DNA from: Haliclystus octoradiatus
Taxonomy: Eukaryota; Cnidaria; Staurozoa; Stauromedusae; Haliclystidae
Direction of reading: 5' to 3'
NCBI GenBank assembly: GCA_916610825.1
Contig: OU744446.1
Coordinates: 13,946,538 to 14,010,537 of the forward strand
DNA length: 64,000 nucleotides
Shown: in pieces, positions 33,121 through 45,118 of the stretch
Layout of the letters: each line of letters opens with the position of its first letter
How positions within the stretch are numbered: position 1 is the stretch's first letter
Made by a program: the position numbers and the translations under genes
The notes under the pieces: generated by a model
What the model was told of the DNA's origin: nothing
Databases searched by the model: none
What the model saw: only the letters and a program-made list of their open reading frames with translations

Positions 33121-35994
33121 ATGGCTTTACAGCAATGGAGGCAGTTTAAATTCTTTGAGAAAGATATCCTAAAAGATCCTGTAACAAATCAAATCTTGGA
33201 TAGTTTTAAGAAAACAGATATTATGGCAACAGCTTGTGGAAGAGGGCAATGTATAGTTGGAGATGGGGAAGGAAATATTGTTATGCTGGATCGAGATTTT
33301 CGAGTTACATTTTTTCCAGCTTATGAAATCAAAGTATCACACCTCTATCAATTGAAGCAACATAATATATTACTTTCAGTCGGCGATGATGAACCTGGAA
33401 TTAATCCTGTTATTAAAGTTTGGAATTTTGATAAACCTGATAAAGTCGGAGCTCCTACATGTTGTCGAATAGTGAGAGCCATCCCTGGGAATCGAGCAGT
33501 TCGAGTTTCTTGTATTTCAGCTCATGAGAATCTGAGTCAAATGGCTGTTGGGTTCGAAGATGGAAGTGTTTTAGTAATACGAGGAGATTTAACACGTGAA
33601 AGAAACAGTAAACAAAGAATAGTACACCAGGATAAATATGCTGTGACCGGTTTGGCATACCGTCAACTTGGCAACAACACAATTTTATTTGTGTCTACTA
33701 CTGATTCAGTTACATCGTATAATCTCAGTAATAAAGATCGAAAAGAAGTCCTTGATTCTATTGGTTGCGAGGTAAATTGTTCAGTGGTGACCGATGTTTC
33801 ACATGACAACCGATTTGTCATTGCTCGAACTGATGCACTGTTTTTCTATGAGCCAGAAAGCAAGGGTATATGTCTAGCTTTTGAAGGAGAAAAGAAATTA
33901 ATTAGTTGGTTTAGAGGTTATTTGATTGTTGTCAGTAAAGAACTGAAGCAAATGCAAAGGCAGGGCTCTCAATCATTTGAGATGAATACCATCACTGTTT
34001 ATGACATTCAAAATAAATTCATTGCATATTCATCGCCAATCCCATCAGTTATAGGAGTTTTAGGGGAATGGGGCTCCCTCATCATCTTTTGTGCTGATGG
34101 TAAAATACACCAATTGCTGGAAAAAGACACCCAGACAAAGTTAGAAACATTGTTCAAAAAAAATATGTATGATATGGCAATAAGCTTAGCAAAATCACAA
34201 CAATATTCAGATGGTTTGATGGAAATATTTTGTCAATATGGCGATCATTTATACATGAAAGGAGATTACGATGGTGCTATGCAGCAATATGTTCGAACAA
34301 TTGGTGACCTGGAAGCCTCTTATGTTATACGTAAATTTCTTGATGCGCAACGTATAGATAATCTAACAGAATATCTCCAAGCACTTCATGAACAAGGCAT
34401 GGCAAACCCAGATCATACAACACTGCTACTGAATTGTTACACAAAGTTAAAAGCTGTTGAAAAACTGGATGACTTCATTAAAACAAAGAAAGGCCTGAAT
34501 TTTGATGTAGACACTGCTATCAAAGTATGTCGACAAGCTGGTTATGTAAATCATGCATTATCACTTTCACAAAAATATAGAAAATATGAATGGTATCTGA
34601 AAATACAATTGGAGGATGTCAAAGATTATCAAAAAGCACTGGCTTATATTGCTAAGCTTGATTTCTCTGAAGCTGAAAGTAATATGATTGCACATGGAAA
34701 AACCCTTGTTAATTCCCTTCCTAATGAAACCACAGATTTTTTGAAAACCTTATGTACAGATTACAAACCTGATTGTGATGAATTTGATTTTATGGCTAAA
34801 TCTGAACCAATTCCTACTGATGGTGAGTTATCTCCTGCATTTTCCCGTGCTATCATGTCAGCTGGATCAATAATGACTGCAACGACAAGCCCAACATCTG
34901 CTATCGCAACAATGCAAAGAGCTGATCCAGAAAGCTTTATACATATATTTGTACATCAAAAAGCAAAGTTGAAAGAATTCCTTGAATTTATAGTGAAAGC
35001 ACGTTCAGATTGCTCCCGTGTTATTTACCATACATTAATTGAGTTATATTTGCATGATGCATCGAAGGCTGCCGAAGTGAAAGATTTCACACATGAAGCT
35101 GATCAGGAGAAGAAATGTCTTGATTTATTAACAAATGCTGGGACAAATTCGAAAGAAACTAAATATGATCTTGATCATGCTCTTGTCTTAGCTCAAATGC
35201 ATAATTTTAAAGATGGTATTCTTTATTTATATGAAAAATTATCATTGTTTCAACAAATTATGCAATTTCATATGGATCATAATGCTTATAATGCTGTTAT
35301 AGACGATTGTAAGAAATATGGAATGAAAGATTCATCGCTTTGGAGCCGTGCGCTTGCTTATTTTGCAAAGAAAGAAGATGATTGCAAAACACATCTTGCA
35401 CAAGTTTTATCTCATATTGATAAGTATAATTTGTTATCTCCCTTATTGGTTGTACAAACATTAGCACAATATTCCACTACAACTTTATCTGTTGTTAAAG
35501 AATATATTGTTGGTAGGCTACAATATGAAAATGAAAAAATAGCAAAAGACGAAAAAATGATTCGACAATACAAAGATGATACAGAAAAAATGAGAAATCA
35601 AATTACTGAACTCAAGACTTGTGCAAAAATATTTCAAAATTCAAAATGTATGATATGTTCATTACCATTAGAACTACCAACTGTTCATTTCTTATGCGGC
35701 GATTCATTCCATCAGACGTGCTGTGAATCGTATGCTGATAATTGTTCTGAATGCCCTGCTTGTATGCCTGAAAATAGAAAGTTATTAGATATTATCAAAT
35801 CACAGGAAAGTAATACGGAATTGCATGAACAATTTCATCACCAACTTGAAAGATCTGCTGATGGATTTTCAACGATTGCTGATTATTTTGGACGTGGTGT
35901 ATTTAATAAAGTGACATTATTTTCTGATCAGATTCTCTCTAATGCCACTGACAATAATCTTAACATTGATGATCGGTCCAATTTCCGTTCATAA
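33121..35994 (+). CDS. VPS11: VPS11, core subunit of HOPS and CORVET
   Basis: One uninterrupted 957-aa frame (human 941). The start at MALQQW matches the human N-terminus; an in-frame ATG lies 30 bp upstream. Layout: N-terminal beta-propeller (1 to about 350, with VSHLYQLKQHNIL and ITVYDIQNKFIAYSS), alpha-solenoid/CHCR region (GDHLYMKGDYDGAMQQY, SYVIRKFLDAQRI), a short coiled coil (about 808-840), RING-H2 finger (C-x2-C at MICS through ECPAC), and the conserved tail (ADYFGRGVFNK). VPS11 bridges the HOPS/CORVET tethering complexes that drive endosome and lysosome fusion. Odd points: no introns although the neighbours have 3-9 exons, and D861 in CGDSFH where human has the zinc ligand His (CGHSFH). 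Orthology is certain; RING activity is open. Confidence 0.98.
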   Translation: MALQQWRQFKFFEKDILKDPVTNQILDSFKKTDIMATACGRGQCIVGDGEGNIVMLDRDFRVTFFPAYEIKVSHLYQLKQHNILLSVGDDEPGINPVIKVWNFDKPDKVGAPTCCRIVRAIPGNRAVRVSCISAHENLSQMAVGFEDGSVLVIRGDLTRERNSKQRIVHQDKYAVTGLAYRQLGNNTILFVSTTDSVTSYNLSNKDRKEVLDSIGCEVNCSVVTDVSHDNRFVIARTDALFFYEPESKGICLAFEGEKKLISWFRGYLIVVSKELKQMQRQGSQSFEMNTITVYDIQNKFIAYSSPIPSVIGVLGEWGSLIIFCADGKIHQLLEKDTQTKLETLFKKNMYDMAISLAKSQQYSDGLMEIFCQYGDHLYMKGDYDGAMQQYVRTIGDLEASYVIRKFLDAQRIDNLTEYLQALHEQGMANPDHTTLLLNCYTKLKAVEKLDDFIKTKKGLNFDVDTAIKVCRQAGYVNHALSLSQKYRKYEWYLKIQLEDVKDYQKALAYIAKLDFSEAESNMIAHGKTLVNSLPNETTDFLKTLCTDYKPDCDEFDFMAKSEPIPTDGELSPAFSRAIMSAGSIMTATTSPTSAIATMQRADPESFIHIFVHQKAKLKEFLEFIVKARSDCSRVIYHTLIELYLHDASKAAEVKDFTHEADQEKKCLDLLTNAGTNSKETKYDLDHALVLAQMHNFKDGILYLYEKLSLFQQIMQFHMDHNAYNAVIDDCKKYGMKDSSLWSRALAYFAKKEDDCKTHLAQVLSHIDKYNLLSPLLVVQTLAQYSTTTLSVVKEYIVGRLQYENEKIAKDEKMIRQYKDDTEKMRNQITELKTCAKIFQNSKCMICSLPLELPTVHFLCGDSFHQTCCESYADNCSECPACMPENRKLLDIIKSQESNTELHEQFHHQLERSADGFSTIADYFGRGVFNKVTLFSDQILSNATDNNLNIDDRSNFRS

Positions 35995-36918
35995 TATTTG
36001 TACTGGCAATGAGAATATTATTTTACAGAACTAGTAGCACCATCAATTGCTTGTAGAGTTATAGTAGAACATGATTTCAAAATGTGATTGTTATCATTTA
36101 TTCTAAATTGATGGTATATTGATATGCTGACTAAATATTTGTTGGTATTTCAAAGATAGCATTGATGAACGAGCAAAATAATTGGTATAATTTGTGTAAA
36201 CTGTAGGCTGATATAGAAATCTAGTTCAATGTATGATTGGATAGAATGTGTTATTGTAGTCCTATGTCTATTTCCACTTATAAACTCAGGAATATGGTAA
36301 CATTCAATTGATGTAAATCTGCTGTTTTAGGAAGTTATTAGACCTACCTGTAGATCACCGATTATTAATTGTACATAGTTCTATTTGTTATAATCAATAT
36401 CAATATGATTATAATTATTTCTTATAAAATCACGATTTTGATAATTTGACTTTGGATGGATTCTGATATATGCCTTTGGTGTTATTGAAACCGTTGATGT
36501 CTAAAACAACATTTATATTCATGTGTCAAACAAAATAATTTCTACTGGAAACGGAATTTTATCCATACAGATTTTGAAAAATTTCCTTGGTTAATACAAT
36601 TATATATTATTTTTTGTTCACATTACGCATATTTCTAGCCCTCTGCTAGCTTAGCCGCTTATTGAATTGGATATATATAAGTCTAGTAGTATGTATAATA
36701 TGTTTTCTCTATCACCTTTTGAATACACTGAATGAAGCCCTGTGAAAAAATTTCACGAGCTGGTGAAAGGGAAATTGTTAAATTTTTAATGAAAATTGGT
36801 CAAAATCAAGAAAAGGTTTGCCACATTATAAATAGTAAGTTGTAATCTTCAAGTAATTTATGGAATTAAAGGACTTGAAAATATCCCTAAACGAGGCTGC
36901 TCATTCTAAAGTGGCACC
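35995..36918. other. VPS11 3' flank
   Basis: AT-rich 3' UTR and intergenic sequence. No poly(A) tract that would mark a young retrocopy is visible after the stop. No gene seen. Confidence 0.6.
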
Positions 36919-37201
36919 CAGAGCCATCTATTTACAAGAGTTGGGACACGCTTTCACGTGCCGCTATCGTCTCCAATTGGACAGATGCCAGTCACGTGAT
37001 ATTTGGATGCCATCTTTGTTCTTTTGGAAACAGGTTCTCAATCATTTCAAGTGAAACGCGCGAAAAAATACAATACAATATGGCTGAAAAAAACACACAA
37101 CATTCTCCTGCACATGCGCACTGTTAAAAACGTGCTCGGGTCCAGGCAAAAAGATACAAAAATGGCAGAAGTGTCCCAACTCTTGTAAATAGATGGCTCT
37201 G
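36919..37201. mobile_element. hAT-type MITE, 283 bp, with 8-bp target duplication
   Basis: Ends CAGAGCCATCTATTTACAAG and the exact inverse ending GATGGCTCTG; the shared inverted repeat is ~29 bp. GTGGCACC flanks it on both sides (36911-36918 and 37202-37209), the 8 bp expected for hAT. No coding capacity. It stops 88 bp before the start codon of the asparaginase-like exon and so may contribute promoter or 5' UTR sequence. Confidence 0.92.
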
Positions 37202-37288
37202 GTGGCACCATCTTGCCAATCAAGTCAAGTCAACCAGCAGACTAGCAACATCAACATCTTATCAAAAATATCCTCGTCAGTAGTTGTG

Positions 37289-37405
37289 ATGGAACCAGCG
37301 ATTATTGTTCATGGAGGATGCTTCACCATTCCAAAAAGTTTGAAGATCACTTATTTGGAAGGAACAACTACCGCTGCGAAAACAGGCTACGAAACTTTGA
37401 AAAAT
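37289..37405 (+). CDS. First exon, ASRGL1-like isoaspartyl peptidase/asparaginase
   Basis: 39 codons, MEPAIIVHGGC..., ending GYETLKN at donor GTAAGC in phase 0. The IIVHGG start and the AAKTGYETLKN helix match the N-terminus of the plant-type asparaginase (Ntn-hydrolase) family (human ASRGL1 has VVVHGG and GYGILRE). The next residues expected, GGSAVDAVE, were not found downstream in this window. Catalytic Thr lies in a later exon, so activity cannot be judged. Either intron 1 is over 26 kb and full of transposons, or the gene is cut off. Confidence 0.65.
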
Positions 37406-37600
37406 GTAAGCATTGCTGGCATGATTATTGATATTTAGATTTAGGCCTAGTCCCTAGGATACGTTGTAGTACCCATATCAATTATATGTGATTGATCTAT
37501 GATGAAATAAGACAGAATAATAACACGTGTTTATGTGATGTTTAGATATGTACTGTGTTTATCACTAACATGAGGAGAAGGCTTACAGAGTGGATAACAG

Positions 37601-40540
37601 TCATAGACATAATAGATATAGACCGCTGATGGGGTCACGTGACGCATGGCACTTATGGGCAGCCAAAATGGTAGACACATGCGCCCCAAAGTTGCAGTTG
37701 TATTATCTATATACAAATAGAGATCCGTGCGTGCCTGTGTGTATGTATGTGTTCTTTTCACGCATTTATTAATCTATGAAATGTGACAAACTATAGCTTA
37801 AAATGATCGTCGTTGTCCAAACAGCGAGCTGCGCTAATAATTTATTCTAGATTTTTATTGTATGAAGATATATTAACGATTTTCTGCAAAAAAGTAAGAT
37901 ATTTACAACGCCAGTGTCGTTCTTTTTGTCGAGTAGGTGTCCGTTTCTCTGTTGTCATGGTGTTCCGAGGATCGTCGCCGCTGCTATTGTTTTAATGTAA
38001 ACAGGTTTAGAATAACAAGGATGTATCAAGTAATTATATAAAGGCCCACAGAAATAATAAAATTGTAAAATTCCAATTTAAATATTTCGATATGCTTTAG
38101 AATAGCATAACTATGGGAACTTATTTTTATACAAGAAGGAAATTTTACAGGAATACATTCTGCTGAATCCAAGTATTTTAAATTTCAATTATCTATCTAG
38201 GCCACCTATCTATATACAAATAGAGATCCATACGTCGTGCCTGTGTGTATGTATGTGTTCTTTTCACTCATTTATTAATCCATGAAAAGTAACAATTGTA
38301 CCGCTGCTATTGTTTAAATGTAAACAAATTTACAATGACATGGATGTATTTATTAAAGACTCTTGGAAATAATAAAATGCTAATTAAAATGTTTAGAAAT
38401 TGCATAGCTACATTTAAGTGGACTTATTGTTCAGGAGCTTATTCTGCTGAATCCAAGTTTTTTAATTTAACTGGACTTTGCGAATAGTTCACGATTGACA
38501 AGCAACCGTCAATTTACTTCTCAGTGTCAAATTTCAATGATCTATGTCGACTATTTATGTCTGCAAGTGGAGCGAAAGTTCACACATTTACTAACACATG
38601 AAATGTGACGAGTTTAAGCTTTTATGACGGTGATATAGTACAAGCAGCGAGCTGTGCGAAAAGTACTCAAGATTGTGTTGAGAAAAAGAGATATCAATGT
38701 CATCAATGCAAACTAGCCATTTCCTTTGTCCTGCTTATTCATGTATATCACATGTTAAAGTGTGTCCAGCAATTGCGTGAGCCTATTACATAAGCACGAC
38801 AGGAGCAAGACGAGTTAAAACTCCGAACTCAAGAATGCAAGTTGTAAACAGGCACAAACGAGGATATAGAATTGATACGTATAGCTCGAACAAAATGTAA
38901 AACTGTAAATTAAAACCCTGAGTGAAATACACACATTCTTAAAACAGCACTACAAATGTTAATCATGATGATATTATCATCATTCAAGTTTCAAATGAAA
39001 TAGTTTTCAGATGGCATTCAGGTAACAAATGTCACAAATCGTTGGTACCGGTGCTGCCCAGTGGTCAACAATTGACCAACTAAATGTGATCTGATTGAAT
39101 TAGTGAAAGAGAATAGAGGGCAAAATCTCACTTAATATCCTTTTCTAATTCAGATTACTTAGAAGTAGCATTTAGGAATGCTTTGCTTCCTTATTACAAC
39201 TTAGAAAGAACATTTGCGTTAATAAACTCAATTTACGGAACACGTGATGAATTTGATGATGATGATTCTACAAGGATGTTATTATAAATTAAACTACTTA
39301 CAGAATCCGATTCAAATATGTTGAATCTGATTCGCCTATAATTATCCGATTTATCTCGGATCGCTATGAAATTATTTCTAGACGATAATGAGAAGAAGAA
39401 ATTGCAAATATGGCAAAGAAATTATGAAATTCAATTTTATAACTCATGGTCAGCTATATGTAGCATACTCCAGGGTTATCCACGGTATCCCGTAAATATA
39501 TAAATTGCCATCACCAAGTCTCACAGTTAAAGAACAATAAATAATGTAGGCTACAATAAAATAATTTTGCCACATAAATGTGTAAATAATGCATCTCTTA
39601 TTATCTGCTATTAATCAATTTTTTGATATTTGTGGACGTTATAGCCCCTCATGCTTGTAGCTAATATATGCATGTAGCCTGTACAACACGCATTGCGTGT
39701 AACTGGTATTCTAGTGTTGTAAACTGACCGCAAAAGTCTAAATTCCAATACAATTTGGTATTTGAAGTTAGTACAGAGGGCTTGAATTGATTTAAATCGC
39801 TGCATTTATCTATTTGTCTTGCTTTTGAGTATTTTTAATATGGATTTAATGATACGGAAACATTGATTATAATAAAAATTAGCACATTTTGATATGAATT
39901 GGTATCGGATACGCTTGTTTTGCGATGGTATTGCTGGTTGTGAGACTTAGTTTATGGCTGTCTTCATCAATCTTGGATTTAATAACTATTATCACTATGG
40001 GGTGTAAATTATTTGGATATTTGGTGAATTAAATTTGAATATTTTTCGTAGCATTATTGTAATTTTTTTGTTATTGTTTCAATATCAACTTTTCTACGCT
40101 CATTCTGCCTCCTGTGTTCTGCTGTAACCAGCAGTAAACATGCACATTGTCCTGTAAATACAGCTTGGATGATTAATAAATGTTAAATCTGAGCAAACTC
40201 TGAAATTTTGATGTCTTATTGTTACAAAAGCGACGATATATCTACTTACAAAATTGGAATATTTCAGTGAAAATTTGATAAAATAATTAAGCGGATTTGA
40301 TTCGAAATTGAGTGATACACAACAAATCTATTGAATTCAATCATATTAACTTCCTTTAAAAGTAGCTCGAAATAATCTGGCTCGTCTATTCTTTTATTTT
40401 CTAACATCAATATTGGGTCAAATCACTGCTTTTCCCGCCACTTTGGGAGCATGTGTCAGCCATTATGGATCCCCATAGGTGCTACGTTTTAAGCCCGCTT
40501 TCGAACGTCATCAGCAGTCTATATCTATTATGTCTATGAT
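37601..40540. repeat. 2.9-kb region bounded by ~90-bp imperfect inverted repeats
   Basis: The left end, from TCATAGACATAATAGATATA and on to GCTGATG at 37629, and the right end 40509-40539 are reverse complements with one mismatch. Weaker similarity continues inward (TGGTAGACACATGCGCCCCAAAG versus TGGCTGACACATGCTCCCAAAG). Inside are tandem-like copies of a module with TGCCTGTGTGTATGTATGTG (37730 and 38240) and a partial third (38580-38660). No protein is recognised. It could be one large non-autonomous transposon or two inverted copies of a smaller repeat. Confidence 0.55.
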
Positions 40541-40574
40541 AACAGTGACTTATATACTAACTCAATAGAGGCTA

Positions 40575-41466
40575 GGGGAGACCGGGGAGACTTGGACCAC
40601 TTTTCACATTTTTAATTATTAAAATTATTGTGGTTGTGCAAATGTAACAAATTTCATGTCATTAATTAGCCAACATGCTCAATTCAAAAGGGTAAGAATA
40701 TCAATTACATAAATGTAGCAGTTTTTCAAATATTTAGTGCGGAAGACCGACCAATTTAGAGGGGAGACTTGGGACACGGTGGGGTGACATGGATCAGGCA
40801 TATTTTCTCAAAATTTCATTAAATAACTGACAAATTTACTTTCCAATACCAGACACTACAGCTGTTGCTTTGACTTAGGGAGTTTATTTGATCAAAATTA
40901 AGCCAGCAACAAGTAATTTTAGCATTAATAGATAACATTAATTTTTGACACACCTGTCATCAATCTAATTGTAATTGATTTAGCAACTTTATCTCAACAA
41001 ATTAAAAAAGTCAAATACAGCGCATATAAATAAAAACAAACTCAGATCTCAACCAAATGCGATTAGTTTCCCATTCGTGGTTGATGCTAAAACGCGCTGT
41101 TCCATGTCTCCCCGTTTGACTTCCCAGGAAAAAAATGAGGTGGCACTCCTCATCAACAGGAATGTATTCAAACATTTTATATCAAAAGATTCATCAAAGT
41201 AAAACCGTTGCAATGGCACCATTCAATATGGCAATTAAACACTCATTCCAAAATTAATTGAATCAAAGGAGGAATCGCAAAACGCATGTCGATCATCGTA
41301 AGCTGTACACTAAAATTTCTTGATAATTAGTTATGGTTGGTTATTGAAATTTAGGGAAACAACATGAAATGAAGTGATATACAGCATATTAGAAGATAAT
41401 TTACTTGGGTAATCAGGAACGCTCTTGTCCCATGTCTCCCTAGGTCCAAGTCTCCCCGGTCTCCCC
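40575..41466. mobile_element. Tc1/mariner-like MITE, 892 bp
   Basis: 24-bp perfect terminal inverted repeats, starting GGGGAGACCGGGGAGACTTG at 40575-40598 with the inverse at 41443-41466. TA flanks each end (40573-40574 and 41467-41468), as for Tc1/mariner insertions. A further GGGGAGACTTGGGAC copy lies at about 40760. No transposase. Confidence 0.85.
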
Positions 41467-41468
41467 TA

Positions 41469-41947
41469 CATGATAAAGAAGCCACTGAATCCGCTATTTA
41501 CATAATTTAAATATCTACTACAGAGGTCCCCCCAAGGAGGACGGAGTCCTATATTATAATACTAGCAATGAGTGTGGTCCATAATGGACCTTGTATGATA
41601 AAACTTTCAGATCACTTATAATTAAACAATTGACTAAGCTGACTATCGCTGTATAATACGGAGTATGAACTCTGGAAGAGAACATGAGACACAATACGCA
41701 TTGAAACAATGTAGCATTAATCAATACATCTTAATCATTCCTTTAATAAAAATAAATGAGTAATTAAAGTAGATAAATCTATGTAAGTTATATGCGTAAA
41801 AGTATTATTAAGTAGGTATTTTCGTATTATTTTTTATAACAACAAAACAAAGTTAATTTCTAAGAATATTGAATGTGTATTATCATACTGATTGATTTAA
41901 AATTTAAAGAAACGGAAGACTTGATTAAGTAATATATAATAATGTCA
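41469..41947. other. Possible 3' end of the Gypsy element
   Basis: By position the Gypsy 3' LTR (minus strand) should lie here, but I find no paired copy to define it. No gene seen. Confidence 0.35.
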
Positions 41948-44746
41948 TTAATAATCAAGATAATCAGATAATGGCTTGAAATGTACTCTACGACCAGAAC
42001 GCGTAGTTGTGATATCGTCATTGATTGTATCTGGTATCGGAATAGTGTTAGTAGGTACAGTAGGAGATGGATCATTGATAATATTTGTTTCTGTTTCTGA
42101 GACAGGTTTTAATCGATTTACAGCTACAGTATCCAATTTTGTACCACGTTTAATTGTAAAGTATTTAGGTGTTCGTGATATAATTTCGAATGGACCAGAA
42201 TACGGAGCTTCTAATGGTCTTTTAGGCCGGTCGACTCGTATCCAAACACGGCGACAAGTATTTAAATCGTACGTGACGTGACTAGATGTTTGTGCACGTG
42301 CCGGTGGTTTGAATTTTACGTCTTTGAAGTGTTCTTGTAATTGTTGTAGTAATTGATGTGAAGATAGTAATTTATCATCCTCTAAACATATGCTAGGTAT
42401 TAAAGGTTTCATGCCAGTTAAAAGTTCGAATGGTGATATACCGTCGGAATCAGACCAAATATGTAAAGATAATAAAGTGGATGGTAGACCATCATACCAA
42501 TCTGCACCAAGACACCTGAGAGTAGTTTTCATAGTATGATGCATTCTTTCTATAAGACCATTACTTTGTGGATGATATGCGGTTGTACGTATTTTGAGAA
42601 ACCCGACAAGTTTCGCTAGTTCATGCATTAATTGACAATCGAAATCACCGCCTCTATCAGTGACGACATATAATGGGGCAGAATATCTAGCGACCCATTC
42701 CCTAACGAATGCTTCGGCTACACTAGGGGCACTAAGGTCGTTAATTGGAATGATCTCCACCCAGCGTGTGAAACGATCTATCATCGTCAGCAGATATCGA
42801 CATGGTGAGACACAATGGGTAATGGAACATGTGGATGATGGTACATAAACAATGTAAAGGTGAACAGTTTGGAGTCGATTACAAGGCAAATCATATGGTA
42901 ACGAAGGAGTAACTGTGTGGCGTATAATTTTCTGTTGCTGACACGACTGACAAGCGCGTACCCACTGGGCAATGTCCTGCTTCATGTGAGGCCAATAGAA
43001 ACGATCAGATATTAATTTGTGAGAAGCAGACCGACCGTAGTGACCAATGCTATGCATACTGTCAAAAATGCGGCGGCGCAAAGGAACAGGAACGAATGGG
43101 CGCAATATTTTTGTAGATTTTTCACACCAAAGTGTACCTTCTTCAAAAGTACAAAGAGATAAACCACATTTCGGAAAATCGGAAGAGGCTTGAATGGAAA
43201 CGAGATCAGACAATGAAACTGAGCCTATTGAAATTAAATTAATCGATTGTGGTGAATCATCAGAAACATTTTCAATAGTTGAATCGCGTGATAAGGTATC
43301 AGCTACGACATTTGTATTACCAGGAACGTAAACAATATCATGTACAAATTCAGAGATAAAGGAAAAATGTCTAGATTGATGTGGGGAATGATTGGTTTTG
43401 TGATGAGAGACAAAGGCTAAGGCAATAGGTTTATGATCAGTGAAAACAGTTACTGTGGTATTAAGTAGAAGATGTTGAAAGCGCTTCACTGCAGCGTAAA
43501 TGGCTAGTAACTCACGATCGAAAGTTGAATACCTTTGTTCAGTTTGTGATAAATGGCGAGAATAAAATGCAAGTGGAGCGGATTGACCTTGATACTCATG
43601 AAGAACTGCACCTATAGCATAATTAGAGGCATCAGTTGTTAATGAATATGTGCTACAAGAAGGATTTGGAGGGCATAATGTAACAGCAGAATTAATAGCG
43701 TCTTTTAATGATTGAAATGCGAAAGAATGTTGATCTGTAAAAATAAAAGGAGAACGAATGTGATTACGGCGTTGATTTCTAATCGGGGGTTGTGTGGCAG
43801 TTGCTAAGGTTTGTAAAGGCAAAACTAAATCAGCATAATTTTGTATGAAACGTCTGTAAAAAGAAAACATGCCTAAAATGCGACGAAGAGAGTGGTAATC
43901 TTTTGGAGGTTGTAATTGTAAGAGATGTTCCGTAGATCTAAATTTAGGACGAATGCCGGAGTGAGAAAATCAACCTCGGAAACAGAAAATAAACATTTTG
44001 ACAAATTAAGACGTAAACCATAAGTAACTCGACGTTCAAAAACTAAGCGTAAGCGTTCATCGTGCTCTTGTTGTGTCGCACCATAAATGAGAATGTCATC
44101 GATGTAAGCAAACGAGGAAACACCTCGTAAAACTTCGGTGATGAAACGAGAAAAAGTGGCGGCTCTGTTTTTTAAACCCATAGGCATACATCGAAAATGA
44201 TAAGAACCGAAAGGAGTTGTTACAGTGGTTTTATCAATATCTGCCGGGTGGATTGGAATTTGATAGTAGGCTTTTGTTAAGTCAAGACGTGAAAATATTT
44301 TAGCACCAAATAAATCGTTATTGAATGATTGGATATCAGGGATTGGATATCTATCCGGTTTGGTAATTCTATTGAGAGCCTGATAATCGCCGACTGGTCG
44401 AAACATGCCAGGTTCGGGTATTGGAACTAAATACAGAGGGCTTGCCCATTCAGAAGTGGCAGGTTCAATAATGCCAACAGCGAGAAATTTATCATACTCA
44501 GCTCGAGCAATAGTTAGTTTGTGAGGATGCATTCGTCGCGGCTGACAGAAAACAGGACCACCGATAGTGTCAATTTTGTGAGTGACTGAGTGAGGTGGTA
44601 TTTTTTTGAAATTTAAAGGAGTAAATAAAATGTTAAATTTGGAAAGCAATGATTGTAATTGATCTGACAAAGCGTGTGGGAAATTGAGAGTGGGTGTTTG
44701 GAAAGCAAGATTGCCTGAACGTAAATTAGTTGAAAGAGATGTGTTT
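41948..44746 (-). pseudogene. Gypsy pol: RT, RNase H, integrase (frameshifted)
   Basis: Reverse transcriptase has the FAYIDDILI catalytic block (codons at 44095-44106) and PMGLKN upstream. RNase H shows TTDASNYAIGAVL and FTDHKP. Integrase has an HHCC zinc motif (H-x3-H...CQSCQQQK), then the DDE residues in TMIDRF, VVTDRGGDF and GLIERMHH. A frameshift near 43955 parts RT from RNase H, and a start-like Met at 43870 is incidental. Only this frameshift separates two long frames, so decay is slight. Confidence 0.9.
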
Positions 44747-45048
44747 ATGGAACGCCGTTCCTGCCACAAATAGGAAAACAACTTTATATCACCCTCAAAA
44801 ACTTTAAATCATCCACAAAAACTTTATATCATCCTTAAAAACATTATATCATATCAAATAACATTATATGGTCAATCAAAGCAACTTTGTATTATCTCTG
44901 AAAACTTTATATCATCTTTGAGAACTTTATATTATCATTGAAAACTTTATATCATCTTTGAAAACCTTATATCATCTTTGAAAACTTTATATCATCTTTG
45001 AAAACCTTATATCATCTTTGAAAACTTTATATCATCTTCAATAACTTT
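44747..45048. repeat. Left terminal inverted repeat with ~20-bp satellite units
   Basis: After ~40 bp of unique end come about 13 units of the type AACTTTATATCATCTTTGAA, the last few nearly identical and alternating AACTTTAT/ACCTTAT. It matches the reverse complement of 47531-47832 almost throughout. Confidence 0.92.
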
Positions 45049-45118
45049 CAAGGGCCGTTGTGCAACGAGGCTGAAGCCGAATGGGATAGAGGCTAAGTAA
45101 GATATTCATAATTCAAAT

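Noticed and set aside
44775-45045. Regular ~20-bp repeats resembling a CRISPR array
   Set aside because: The units run head-to-tail without unique spacers and lie inside eukaryotic transposon ends.
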